Assembly (NCBI GenBank): GCA_963920765.1
Contig: OY987242.1
Coordinates: 17,942,002 to 18,006,001, forward strand
DNA length: 64,000 nt
Direction: 5' to 3'
Source of the DNA: Ulota crispa
Taxonomy: Eukaryota; Streptophyta; Bryopsida; Orthotrichales; Orthotrichaceae
The translations under genes were made by a program, and so were the position numbers. Shown here piece by piece: positions 37,066 through 47,722 of this stretch. The stretch's first letter is position 1. Every line of letters starts with the position of its first letter. The notes under the pieces are model-generated. The model was not told the DNA's origin. It did not search any database and worked only from the letters and a program-made list of their open reading frames with translations.

Positions 37066-37860
37066 ACTCATGCCTCTTCAAAACTTGATGAGGCCAACTA
37101 TTGCATGTAATCAATCCGTCTTGGAACTTATCCCTTGAAAATCCCGACCTCCTCAGAAACCAAGAAATTTGTATCTACCTTTTTGAAAATTTGTAAACAA
37201 GTGTGTTCTAGGAGTTTGACTATTAGACTTTGCCGCTATGAGCCTCCTCAGAATTCGAGGAGGCCCACTGGACGTCCGAAGAGCTACTGCAAACATTGTT
37301 TACAAAATCCATCGATGACATTATTAAAAATCCGCAAAACAATGTTCATGAACTTCGGGTCATCTCGGAAATAGATCAAGCCAATATGTAGAATGGCACA
37401 AAGTTGTCCCACAACTTGTACTCAAGATTCCCGAGTTCCTCGGAACCCATGAAGGCCAAAAGAACCAACTATAGAATCTGCAATTGGGTGTGATAATGGC
37501 GGTTGTCACTAGACTCACTACAATTGTGTTGCAATGAGCCTCCTCGGATTTTGAAGAGGCTCTTAAGACATCCGGAGGTATTGACAAGGCTATTGAAAAA
37601 TCCAATTGCTGGCATTTTTAGAATTCTGGAAAACAATATTCCACACCTGCAGGCCTCTTCGGAACCTGATCAGGCCGTAATTAGCATATATCTAATGTGT
37701 TTTCTAACTTACATCCCACATTCCCAAGCTCCTCAAAATCCCATTGGGCCAAAACTTCCTTTCTAATTTTGAGTAAGTGGATAATGTTTTGGGGGTTGAC
37801 TCTATCTTTTGCCCCTTGAAGCCTCCACGGATTTTGATGAGGCTCAATTGCTCCAGAGAA
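37066..37860. repeat. Tandem array of about 290-bp units carrying the palindrome
   Basis: Equivalent landmarks recur at a steady step. The palindrome is at about 37240, 37535 and 37815. The GCCTCTTCGGAACCTGATCAGGCC-like block is near 37066, 37355 and 37656. The TTCCCRAGYTCCTCRRAA block is near 37430 and 37725. About 2.7 units are present and well diverged. Arms match the palindrome family seen near both ends of the large element. Confidence 0.75.
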
Positions 37861-38284
37861 CTCTCGGCTTCTGTTTAGACATTGTTGTATTTGTACAAGT
37901 TTTTAGCTGAAATTTTGCTCTTTTAAACATGTTGAAACTAAGTTCAGTATTGTGAAACTGAGGCACTAGATTAGTAGATGCATGGACTATTCTAAACTTA
38001 TATTTACTCTTTTTTTTGTGTAAAAAACACAAGCGTAGATCTAGATATGCAAATCAAATCAATCAATATAGTAGTTGTGAACATACTTGCATGAGGTCAG
38101 ATCTTTATAATTCAATATTTCTGTATTGACCGTCAATCTGATAAACATTTGGCCGATTGTCTATAGCATTCTCTGTATATGGGTTCAAAATGAGCTTGTT
38201 TAACAGGAAAATTATAAGTCTCAGTAAAATTGCCTGACATGCTACCAAAGCTTTGTCAATTTGAACATTTGAAAATGAATATAG
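37861..38284. other. Spacer upstream of the methyltransferase-like gene
   Basis: No coding frame. It may contain the former promoter of the downstream gene, but no clear element is visible. Confidence 0.4.
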
Positions 38285-41200
38285 TTGTATGATACATTGA
38301 ATATTGCTATGCAGATTCAAAAGCATTGGAACGCCAACAAGAAGCTAGACATGACGCTAGAGAAGCTTCAGATTATTGCTAGTGCGGCTGTAGGAGTTCA
38401 CAAAGGCAGGTGCTTGTCTTATTGGAACTCTAATCTGTTTTCCCGAGCTACATTGAAATTTCCAACGCCGACTGCAACTAAGGATAAAATTAAGGCATGG
38501 CTTCCCAGGGCAGTATTCTGGGACAATGTATGTCGTATTTCTAGAAGCAGAATGCATTACTTATGTGAACTCGTTTGTTTGTGAGATAGGGATCATTGCC
38601 TTATTTCCTCTAGTTATTGAACGACATTCTAAAAAAAACCCGTAATGGATCAAAAATCTTGACTTTCCTGCATATTTTCTTTTCAATAGCTATGTATTTG
38701 CTAAGTTTTACCCCTTATGATCAAAGAACCTGATAAATCTCATCTAGTACTTTGGATCATGATTTCTTGTCCTAAAATGGCGTTTGCTATCCCTCAGCTT
38801 GAAGAGCATGCGTTTATTTGCGTGAATGAAATTATTGAAGCTGGTCCCATCGTTGTCAATTGGAATGTTGATGATTCAATGGACAAAATTGGTCCCTACG
38901 TCGAGCGACATTGAGTTCCGTAGTATGATCATGCATTCAACTCATTTTTTGGAAAGAATTCAACTTATGATCAATCAAATCCTTTCCTTCTCAAAGATGG
39001 TACAGAGATAGCTATGCAAAGAGTTGTATACAGGTAGTCAAGTACGTTTGAAGCAAATGACTTTCAAACTTTTGATTTAATACGGTTTCTGTAGATCTTA
39101 GTTACTAACACAGTTGAATGGATCTACAATTTTCTTGTTATGTAGGTACTTTCATTGTGAGCTGGTTCGCAAAAGAGTCCTTGAAACTTGCAATGTTCCT
39201 ATACTTTTTGAGGCATGGACAGACAAATCCTTGGATTCTTGCATTTTCACCTTTGATCAGCTTTGTGCTTTCAAGCAACCTAAGCTTTTTGCCTACCCTT
39301 GGTACCTTGAATGCCGTCAGAACTATGCACCGGGAAGTGAGGACGCTGAGAAGACAACCGCGGGTCCCCCTAACGTAGTTGTAGACTTGACTGTTCTTGA
39401 TCCTAGACTAGCCAAACAAGATCCTGTCAACGGAGCCAAGAATGGAAAAGCCAAGATCACAAAGAAACCTGCCTCGGTCAAAACCAGGCTAGTAGGTACC
39501 AATCTGCTAAAACTGCAGCAAAAGCCGCAATCTCACCTGTGGTGTCTAAGTGTACGAAGGTTGAGTCTCAAAATGCCCCAACTTAAGTCAAATCCCAAAA
39601 CGCCACTGTAATGTCATCCGAGAACAAAACGGCATTTGTTCTATTGCAATGGGAAGCTGCAGCATCACTCCAAGCCGAGAACCCGGGGACGCACCCTACA
39701 TGCTTCATAATGCAGTACTTTATTCGGCAAGCAATAGCTTACTATGCTAAGTTCAATAAGCAATCTGATGCACCACTCAAGATCTTGGACTTTGCAAAGA
39801 AGGTGTATATCTGACCTTTGATTATCATTGTCTGAAGTCAAATCTTGTAGGTAAATGTATTTTTTGATACTTGTTGCCAATGTGGTTTTCACAGGTTATA
39901 CTACAAGCAAACCATGGTCTTTTTGACAAAAAAATGTGACCTAATCTATAGTTACTATAGATTAGGTCACATTTTTTTGTCAAAAAGACCATGGTTTCTT
40001 GTAGTGTTGGGAGAGGACGCCTAGGGTTATTGGGTGGGTGCTGAAGAAAGAGGCATGCATTGACCTTTTCGTTGCTGATATTCCAGATGGTCTCCGTGTC
40101 CCACACGTATCTGACCTGCCTATGAGCGTCCCGAAATGGAACAAGAAGTATACTGACTTTGGAAAACACGTATTTGACTTTGCTAATGGGACACTAAACA
40201 ACAATGGTGCGATTGTGTTGTTTCTGTGTGAGGATCTAGTAATCAAGAAAAAGGTGAAGGCGAACGCTAAGGCAACAGGCTACAAATGCATCCACGACAT
40301 ATGGGGTGTGAATGAGTTGTACTTGGCTTCATACCTAAACCCAAAGCGCGCGGTACTTCTCAGCTGGTTGCCTTGTTTTAAATGTGATTATTGGATCGTT
40401 CTTCAAAGCAAATGGTTACTAATCTATTTCATTACCTTCTTGCAAACAAAATGCTTCTACATTGCCCTGTTTGTGCACACTTGTCTAAACAAAGTGCTAG
40501 TGAACTCTAAATTCTCTATTGATGAGAACATATCATTGAGTGGACTGGAGTCAGATGTTTGTGGTACTCATTTGTCACATCCCATTTACAATTTTTAAAT
40601 GAGGCCAAGTGCCCTTCCTTGGTATTAGTTAATCATGAAGGTAGATTAAAGTCAAGCCATAGTTTTCATTTTGATTATTTTGTGTACTATCAAATTCAGA
40701 TTGTTCTTGACAATATCATATATGGATCTTGTTTTCAATTACAGGTGAAGGACTCCAACATAATTTTATCTCTGCAACAAATCAGCTTATGAATGATGAT
40801 GTTCCATGAGGAGGCGCTCGCAAAAAGGATGCACTCCTTGTTCAGTTATTTATTTAGAGTTACTCCAAGCCGAATGATGTGGTTTTTGATTGCAACGCAT
40901 CTATGGGTACTTTTTTCTTACTCTGAATTAATGTACTTTGATGATGATTGTGCTAGTGACTAATCGATTGTTTCTCTCTTCTAGTTTCAAATTTTTGGAG
41001 ATGTTTGAGCATGTAGAAAGATTTCAGATAGCAGTGTGTTTATTAACCATCCAATCCAGGAGATCCAAAATTTGATTTATTGCAACACTATCCATACAAA
41101 CTCAATGACAATTCATGCTAATTTGGCTTCGTTGACTCTTTGTTTGACTAGGTAACCTAGCCTCCAAGTTTAATGTTTTATGATGTTTGAGACCTCAAGT

Positions 41201-41400
41201 GCTAGCGTTCACACCTATTTGAGGAGAGGCCGTCATCTCATTGCCTTAAAAGAAGATTTGGGGATATTCAATGTTGTTCTAGCTAACTTAAAACAAGGGG
41301 AGGCTGAAATTGCTACTGACTAAAGAAAGAGGAAGCATCAGGATACTTCTAGCAACACAGACTCAGAAAGTCCAATTGTGAATGTTGCTAGAAGCGGATT
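38285..41400 (+). pseudogene. Permuted (class beta) amino-methyltransferase-like gene, decayed
   Basis: Several exon-like blocks on the forward strand share one protein logic. Upstream blocks lie at about 38310-38530, 38720-38910 and 39150-39810, the last with LETCNVPILFEAWTDKSLDS and a Lys-rich linker. Then comes a block reading WVLKKEACIDLFVADIPDG (ADIPDG at 40074-40091) followed by NNNGAIVLFLCEDL and WGVNELYLAS, as in motif IV and V of SAM-dependent amino-methyltransferases. Next is GARKKDALLV, then KPNDVVFDCNASMG (40867-40908), a motif I-like SAM loop, and after a presumed intron VHTYLRRGRHLIALKEDL (about 41201-41260), as in the motif I-II region. Catalytic motif before SAM motif is the class beta order of bacterial N4/N6 DNA methyltransferases. 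Against activity: TGA at 40807-40809 and TAG at 40855-40857 in frame, no SPPY/DPPY, and a hairpin insertion. The family is inferred from motif logic only. Confidence 0.55.
39899..40006. mobile_element. 108-bp CACTA-ended near-perfect hairpin
   Basis: The right end, read on the reverse strand, is CACTACAAGAAACCATGG, a textbook CACTA terminus. The left end is TACTACAAGCAAACCATGG. Between them the two arms (about 45 bases each, from ACCATGGTC to AATCTATAGT) are perfectly complementary around a tiny loop. Flanks are TTA and TTG, a near match for a 3-bp duplication. It sits just after a CACAG acceptor-like site, within the methyltransferase-like gene. Confidence 0.85.
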
Positions 41401-42373
41401 GGATATGTAAGTGTGACCAATAATAAAAATGCTAATATGTTCATGTTGAGAAGTTATCAGTCTTTTATCATATTTCCTCATTACGAGTGTCCTCACTTCT
41501 TTGGTATGTTGAAATTGCAAGATGGTAGAGTTTGTAGCTAGTCCACCCTTGACTTGGTCAATACCATGTTATAACAAAGCTATCGCCCTAAACTCTATTC
41601 CGTTTCCGTTTGATGTGCCTACTACTGGACCCAGATATAGCCTAGGAGTATACAAATATTTAGACCTCCAAGTTGTGGAAGGTAGTATGAGCCACGCAAA
41701 TGACCAAGAGACTTCATTATGCAATTCTAGCTCATCATGCTAGGATAGCAATTTTGTCAGTACAGAACTTATGTACCTACATTTTGTTGTAGGAGAAATT
41801 GAGGGATCATATGCTGCTGCATAGTTACATTGACAGCTATCTAAAGAATAGGTTATTTTTTTGTGAAGCTCCTTGATATTATAAGACTATTTAAAGATTT
41901 TAATATTAGCAAGAATTCAGAAAAGCTTGGCCCTTACCTTAAGGATTTGCATAAGAAGAGAATTTTTGACATTGAGGTTTCATGCTTAGATTAAAGTGGT
42001 TCAAAACAAACAAATACTGAGTCCTTCATTGGTGGCGTTTCTTGGGCCATATCAGATGAAATCTTATATTTCTAGATGTTCCATAACTGCCACATGATTA
42101 AATTGAACCTCTAGAGTACCAGTGTTTTTCATTATTTCAAAATGACTTGAAAAACTTATGGTGTATTTGACAATTGCTCAATTTTTGTGCATGATTTTTT
42201 GAGGTCCAACATGACACCTTTGAAGCTGTTTATTATATAATTAATACTTCATCTTAGTATAATTACATTAAACACCTTGGTGTCTTGGTTGGTTCAAATA
42301 AGTCCTCTTTCTGTATCCCAAGTCGCCCTAAGTTTATCACATACTAAAGCACCAGTTCTAGCAGCATTCTAAA
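41401..42373. other. 3' side of the methyltransferase-like gene and spacer
   Basis: A forward frame at 41522-41743 (VEFVASPP..., LDLQVVEGSMSHANDQETSL) has protein-like composition and may be its last exon. No motif supports this. The remainder is AT-rich and shows nothing. Confidence 0.35.
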
Positions 42374-42895
42374 TGCCTCTTTGGATTCCAAGGAGGCATT
42401 TTGGAGGCCTCCTCGGATTCTGAGGAGGCTTTCTAGAGGCCTCTTTGGATTCCAAGGAGGCATTATTTAAGGATCTTCAAATTTTGAGAAGATATTTTTA
42501 TAGCCTTTTGAGATTCTGAGGAGGCATTCATTTGGGAAGATTGCAGGTTGTGCAATTTGCCCTCAACATTTTGCTGGGTTTCAAGGAGGGTCTTCAGGCA
42601 GCCACCAGTAGTAAGTGAAAGGTGCCATTTCAATTTGCTATGTCCCTAGACCGTCTTTGTAATTGCTTTGTGATATTGAATTCAATCACTAATCTCACAA
42701 TCCCTCTATCCTTGACACACATATATTGAGAAATTGTTATAGGATATACTTGTCTCAATATTACCTGGTGGTTTTGCTGCATTGGCAGAATTCTTACAAC
42801 CTCCTCCGATGCTCATGAGGCTTGTATTTATGAGGATAGCTGATTTTGGTCATTGTCTGCTGCACCCCTATAGGTTCCGAGAAGGGTCTCTTTGT
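42374..42895. repeat. Palindromic repeat cluster (right)
   Basis: Three complete palindromes in a row start near 42375, 42407 and 42438 (steps of about 32 bp). The middle one, GCCTCCTCGGATTC then TGAGGAGGC, is the cleanest copy in the window. Degraded copies follow near 42510, 42575, 42785 and 42870. This mirrors the left cluster at 16.2-17.0 kb. Confidence 0.85.
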
Positions 42896-43224
42896 AGCAA
42901 GCATGAACCTCTAAAAGGTGCAAATTCCTCTTTTGCAATACCTAAACCTCAACCTCTCAGATGCTTTTTACTATTGATTTAAAGAAAGTTCTTGTATGTG
43001 CTTTATGTCTAGTAATCGTAGACTAGCCTATCACCCTTCACTTTATTTCTCTGATTATGATATATGTCTTTCAACAAGCAAAGTCCTTGATGCGTAGTGG
43101 TTGTTATTGTCACATTTGGGTGTAGTGTCCAACAATGAGAATATGTCATGTTCAACTTAATTAGTAATTTGATTCCTTATATTACGTAAGGCACATTCTT
43201 AGTTTATGGTTTTTGACCATTTTG

Positions 43225-44130
43225 GTCATTATATGAGTTTAGTTGTAATGCGTTTGTTCCTTATTAGAATCCATGTACTTAGTATTGCAGTCTCAATTAA
43301 TGTTGCCATAGCTAATCTAACTTACCAACTTGGTGTACAATATAGTTTTTGTGTTATTGGAATCCATGTACTTGTTCCACAATCTTGATAATACCAATTG
43401 ACCACAATTGAATTTTGGATTTTATTTGTTGGTTAGTATATCCATATCAAAATCCATGTACTTGTTCATGAACAAGTTCAATTTGTATCTTCTTATCAGA
43501 GACAACAGTACATGTTGCCCTAGGTAAGTTATCTTATTGACTCTGTTTACAATACCATCTTTTCTTATTGGAATTCAGATACTTGTTGTTACACAATGTT
43601 GTTGCACAACCTTAGTATGTATTTATTTGCAACATTGCTCTTCATGAGTTTAGTTGTAATGCATTGGTTTCTTATTAGAATCCATGTACTTAGTATTGCA
43701 GTTCCAGTTAATGTTGCCATAGCTAATTTAGCTTACCAACATTGTGTACAATATAGTTGTTTTGTTCTTAGAATCCATTTACTTGTTCCACAATCTCAAT
43801 ATTTGCCAATTGACCACAATTGAACTTCTGATTTTGTCTGTTGGTTAGTTTATCCTTATTAGGATCCATGTACTTGTACCTGCACAAATTTGCTACGTAT
43901 CTTTTTAGCACAGACTTCTTACTAATCAATTTTGTAGTATAAAGTTTTTTTATTAGAGTCCATACACTTGTTGTTGCATAGTCTTAGTACATGTCGCCCT
44001 AGTTAACTTGTCTTATTGAATTTGTCTACTATACATTCTTTCCTTATTAGAATCCATATACTTGTTGTTTCATGTACTTGTTGTTACACAATCTCAATTT
44101 CTGCCAATTCAAGATATTAAAATTTCTGAC
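43225..44130 (+). repeat. Nested tandem repeat, about 411-bp unit and about 100-bp subunit
   Basis: ATGAGTTTAGTTGTAATGC occurs at 43233 and 43644, with similar sequence following, giving a 411-bp period. Within it, a subunit containing TTATTAGAATCCATGTACTT recurs roughly every 90-120 bp (about ten times, near 43261, 43360, 43446, 43567, 43672, 43771, 43857, 43953, 44040). No coding frame survives. Confidence 0.8.
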
Positions 44131-44778
44131 TTTGTTTACACCATATTATTTTCTAATTATAATCCATATACCAGTAGGACAATTTCAAAAATTGCCACTC
44201 TACCTCCCTAATTTTTTGATTTTGTCTCCATCATAATGTTGTCTTAATTGGATGATTTCAACTTTCTTCATAATACTCATTGCTCACTAGAAATTAAATT
44301 TTGTTTACTTTAGTGGAGCGCATATTTTTGAGATGACATATGAAGAATGCAAAGATTTGTTCTAGGAGAAGCTCCATTGCCCTAACTTTCTTATTTAGTG
44401 ATCAATTGCTTTGTTGGGTTCCGAGGTGCACAATTAACAGAGTAAATGTACTATTATCACTAATACTGGTGATGTTGATAAAACAAAATTAATACTTTAT
44501 TTCTTATGAGCTCAACAACTCAATTTTTGAAATTAGTACTACAGTGTGCTCATATTTACTGGATATCAAACAACTTTTTGAATGACATTTAATCAATATA
44601 TTTCATCAACAAATACATTTCATCATTTTTTTTGAACTTCAGTAACAAACTTGGAGCTTTACTTTCATTCACATTCATCGCTTTGGAAATTCATCCAACT
44701 TGAGAGATATCGTTTTTGAATTCTCATAGATGATATCATTACTTAAAGTTTTTTAGTGTGTAAACCGCTCTCATTCAA

Positions 44779-44903
44779 GGTGCGTATTCCAATATTATTT
44801 TGTTAGTTATTTTTCTCAAATTCCGGGTAGAAATTTCCTACCACTCAACAGTGATTGCTCATCGCTCAATGCTCATTGCTCCCCGCTCAAACTTTAGCAC
44901 TCC
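44779..44903 (-). repeat. Right terminal inverted repeat with GAGC heptads
   Basis: On the reverse strand: TGCTAAAGTTTGAGC, then GGGGAGC, AATGAGC, ATTGAGC, GATGAGC, and further in GGAATACGCACCTT. It matches the left end at 15459-15542 in opposite orientation. Confidence 0.65.
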
Positions 44904-44917
44904 TGAAATCATGCCAG
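44904..44917 (+). repeat. Right flanking direct repeat (possible TSD)
   Basis: TGAAATCATGCCAG, identical to 15445-15458 and in the same orientation. Confidence 0.6.
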
Positions 44918-45183
44918 GACACTTTTGGACCTCTTGGTGCATTCCAGGGCTAATATATCAAATATCATGATTTCTCAATTAACTTTTTAAAAGTTTTTAT
45001 ACGCATTTCAAATCAACTTTTCTAATAAATTGTCGTATAAAACAAGTATACTAAGACTTTATTGGTTTGGACTTTTTTTTTTGTTTTTATACTAAACTTG
45101 TTGTCATACAGCTAATTAAATTGCAGATTCTTGAACAGTATTATTTAGAAATGTATTTAGGATTGTGCATATAAACTCCGTAA

Positions 45184-46070
45184 TTACCCCCTAAAGCACC
45201 AAGCAAAGTTTTCACCAAAAATTCTTCAAAATTGCCATTTTTAGAGCATCAACCAAATTCAAAAACAAAAACATTTTTATGCATATGTGACCGTAGGATC
45301 TTGTAGAAGAATGGTTTGAGAAGATGTGGAAAAAATTTCAGAGATTTCCACCATGTGGATTGGAAGTTAGAATGGTTTGAATATTCAAAAACGTCTTGTG
45401 AAAAACCAGGCAGCTACCCATCAGAAGGTGAAATTCCTAAGGAAAAAAGGTCATGAGGGTGGTGTTTCTCTAAATTCCTTATTCTACCTAAGTAAAGTAC
45501 ATGTCAAAAAAGTATCAAATCACTTGGAATTGTATAACATATGGCAAAAAATTACTGAGTAAAAAGAAGTAGAGATTGATTCAAAATGCTAAATTGTCAA
45601 GAATTTAATTATGGAAATGAAAAATGCCAATCCCAATGGTTATAATGTTGTCATAAACAATATTCATCCTCTTGTTTTGAATTTTATTCCAAAATGTTGA
45701 AAATTGAGTAGAGAATTTGTAAGTGCCCGCAAACAAAAAATCCTCATAACTTTCATCTTGTTGATCCAAACAGATAGATTTGAAGCTTCCTACATTCACA
45801 CAAATCTCCTAAACCAATTTAAATTTTTTTTTTTGAAAAAAGTGATTTTTAAAATCTACCTAGGTTGCCCGATGAACGTAAAGAACAAAAAATTAAGCCA
45901 TAACTTTTTACTCATAATTCCAAATGTCATAAAATTTAGTGCATATGAAAGATAAACCTTGTTCCCACATTCCACTAAAATATCAGCCTAAAACATGAAA
46001 AACTCAAATCACATGTATTTGCCCAAAATCGCTATGTTTCTAAAAAAAGGTGTCTGGTCCTTAGGGGTTA
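45184..46070. mobile_element. TTAA/CCC-type inverted-repeat element A
   Basis: Left end TTACCCCCTAAAGCACC, right end (reverse strand) CTAACCCCTAAGGACC. About 887 bp. The outer TTAA is imperfect at both ends. No transposase frame lies inside. Confidence 0.6.
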
Positions 46071-46782
46071 GAAGAGTAGATGAAATGAGTTTCAAATTAG
46101 ATGGACTTTCCAATATTGGAAAAGAAAGGGGATATTGGCTTGTTTTCAAGAAGATGGCCATATCCTGTCTCTACAGGTATTTTGAGGATCTACATTTGCA
46201 AGTACATTATGGCTGATTGGTTTTGCTATTAATTGGTTTGATTTATAACAAGTTACTATTTTTTATTAGTTGTTAAATTTTATTGCAATGAGTAATGAGC
46301 ATGAAAACATTGGATGTTAATCTCATGAATCCATAATTTAATATCTTGGTGAATTATGCATTTTTAGAACACATTTGCTTTAGAGTCTTACATATAATTT
46401 ATTTTAGGTTTGAGTGATACTGGTGCATACCGTAAATGTTTAATTGGTATTTAGTAATGCTACTAATTAATTTTGTATACACATTCAAGGTTCACAGAAA
46501 ATAATTTGATTTTTATTGTTTCAAATAAACCACAATGGACACTTTAAACAAGCAATACAAAATAATGATTACTAAGTCTTAGAATGTTCTCAAACAACTT
46601 TATCAGCTACCACGTATTTTGGAGCAATTTCTAATGTTCTCCACTCGTTACTATAAGCTATAATAACTTAGCACACTAGAATAAATTAGCTTTTGATCTA
46701 ACAACCCTTAACTCCTCATTGCCTAAGAGGACAGAACAGTCCCCAATTTGTGTGTATTATGAGATCAGCTAGCAATGAGGGT

Positions 46783-47722
46783 TTAACCCTTTAGTGCCAG
46801 GTTGATTGTTTTTGGATTGATTTTGGTATTCTATGGTTTTTGTTATTTTTGTTTTATTTAATTTGCAAAAACACAAAACGTAACAAAGTTGGAGGTTTAG
46901 TTTATGCTTCTATTGGAACAAATTTCAAAGCAAGTCATGAAGAAACATGGTAGCTATGTGTGTTTTACATATGAAGTTGGGAATCTTATACATGTATAAT
47001 AAATGAAATACTAATTCAATGCAATCGTGATGTGGCCCCAAAGCCCACATATTGCACCCAAATTATCCAGTGCTAACTCTCTAGCATTTGTGCAAAAGAT
47101 GCATGGTTTATTTAGAAGTTCTACTTGTGGCATATTTCAGCTACAACATTGCGTATTTCATGAAATCTTAAGCTCCAAAGGTTTGCAATGCTAAATGTGG
47201 GACCTTGTACCTCAAATGAAACCCAATGTCGATGATATTGACCTATTGGATTTTGTGGAAACATGTTCCATGCATGTTGTATTCAACTATATATGTGTGG
47301 TCACGTTCATAATCTTCCAATGCTCAATTTCACAAATCATGTCATGAAATGCACAGATTGATTTGAATTTTATATTTTTTTTTATAGAAGTGCACTAACT
47401 TAAAATGGGGCAATAGCCTTTACAAATTTCACCACTATCAAAAGTTTCAATTGCACAATTGACACTAATTAGTTAGAGTGTCTCACGTTTTTGCACAACA
47501 AGTTTTTTTGGATCATCAAGCTTCTCACAATCCTTGCGTGGAATCGTTATGATAGATCACTTTTTTTTTATATATTCATGTTGCCAAAGTTTATAGCTTT
47601 GATATGTTTGGTTTGATGTGATTTTAGAAACACATGTTTTGTCCTTGAATGCGTTTTGCAAACCGTATAGCAAAAATTTGAGGTGCCCCCCCCCAAATGG
47701 TTGATGGTCACTAAAGGGTTAA
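46783..47722. mobile_element. TTAA/CCC-type inverted-repeat element B
   Basis: Left end TTAACCCTTTAGTGCC, right end (reverse strand) TTAACCCTTTAGTGACC. Fifteen terminal bases match exactly, and a clean TTAA flanks both sides. About 940 bp, no coding content. A C9 run lies just inside the right end. Confidence 0.75.

Larger units (their letters stand above)
15459..44903. mobile_element. Putative giant TIR element, about 29.4 kb
   Basis: The left end at 15459 and the right end at 44903 are inverted copies of each other. Both read TGCTAARGTTTGAGCRGGG and then continue as NNNGAGC heptads. Further in, both have a GAATWCGCACCTT block (left about 15529-15542, right complement about 44779-44791), so similarity extends beyond the heptads. 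Outside each end is the same 14-bp sequence in direct orientation, as expected of a target-site duplication. Two to six unexplained bases lie between duplication and inverted repeat. Cargo: MULE-like transposase remnant (-), hAT-like remnant (-), Ty3/gypsy remnant (-), methyltransferase-like remnant (+), and palindromic repeat clusters near both ends. Size and long inverted ends fit a large Mutator-like element, but the 14-bp duplication is longer than the usual 8-11. Two unrelated solo ends are the main alternative. Confidence 0.55.

Noticed and set aside
43206..43823. Two similar frames of 60 and 75 codons reading LFLIRIHVLSIAV as a duplicated small membrane protein
   Set aside because: They are translations of the 411-bp tandem repeat. 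Most other subunits carry stops, so the similarity comes from DNA repetition.
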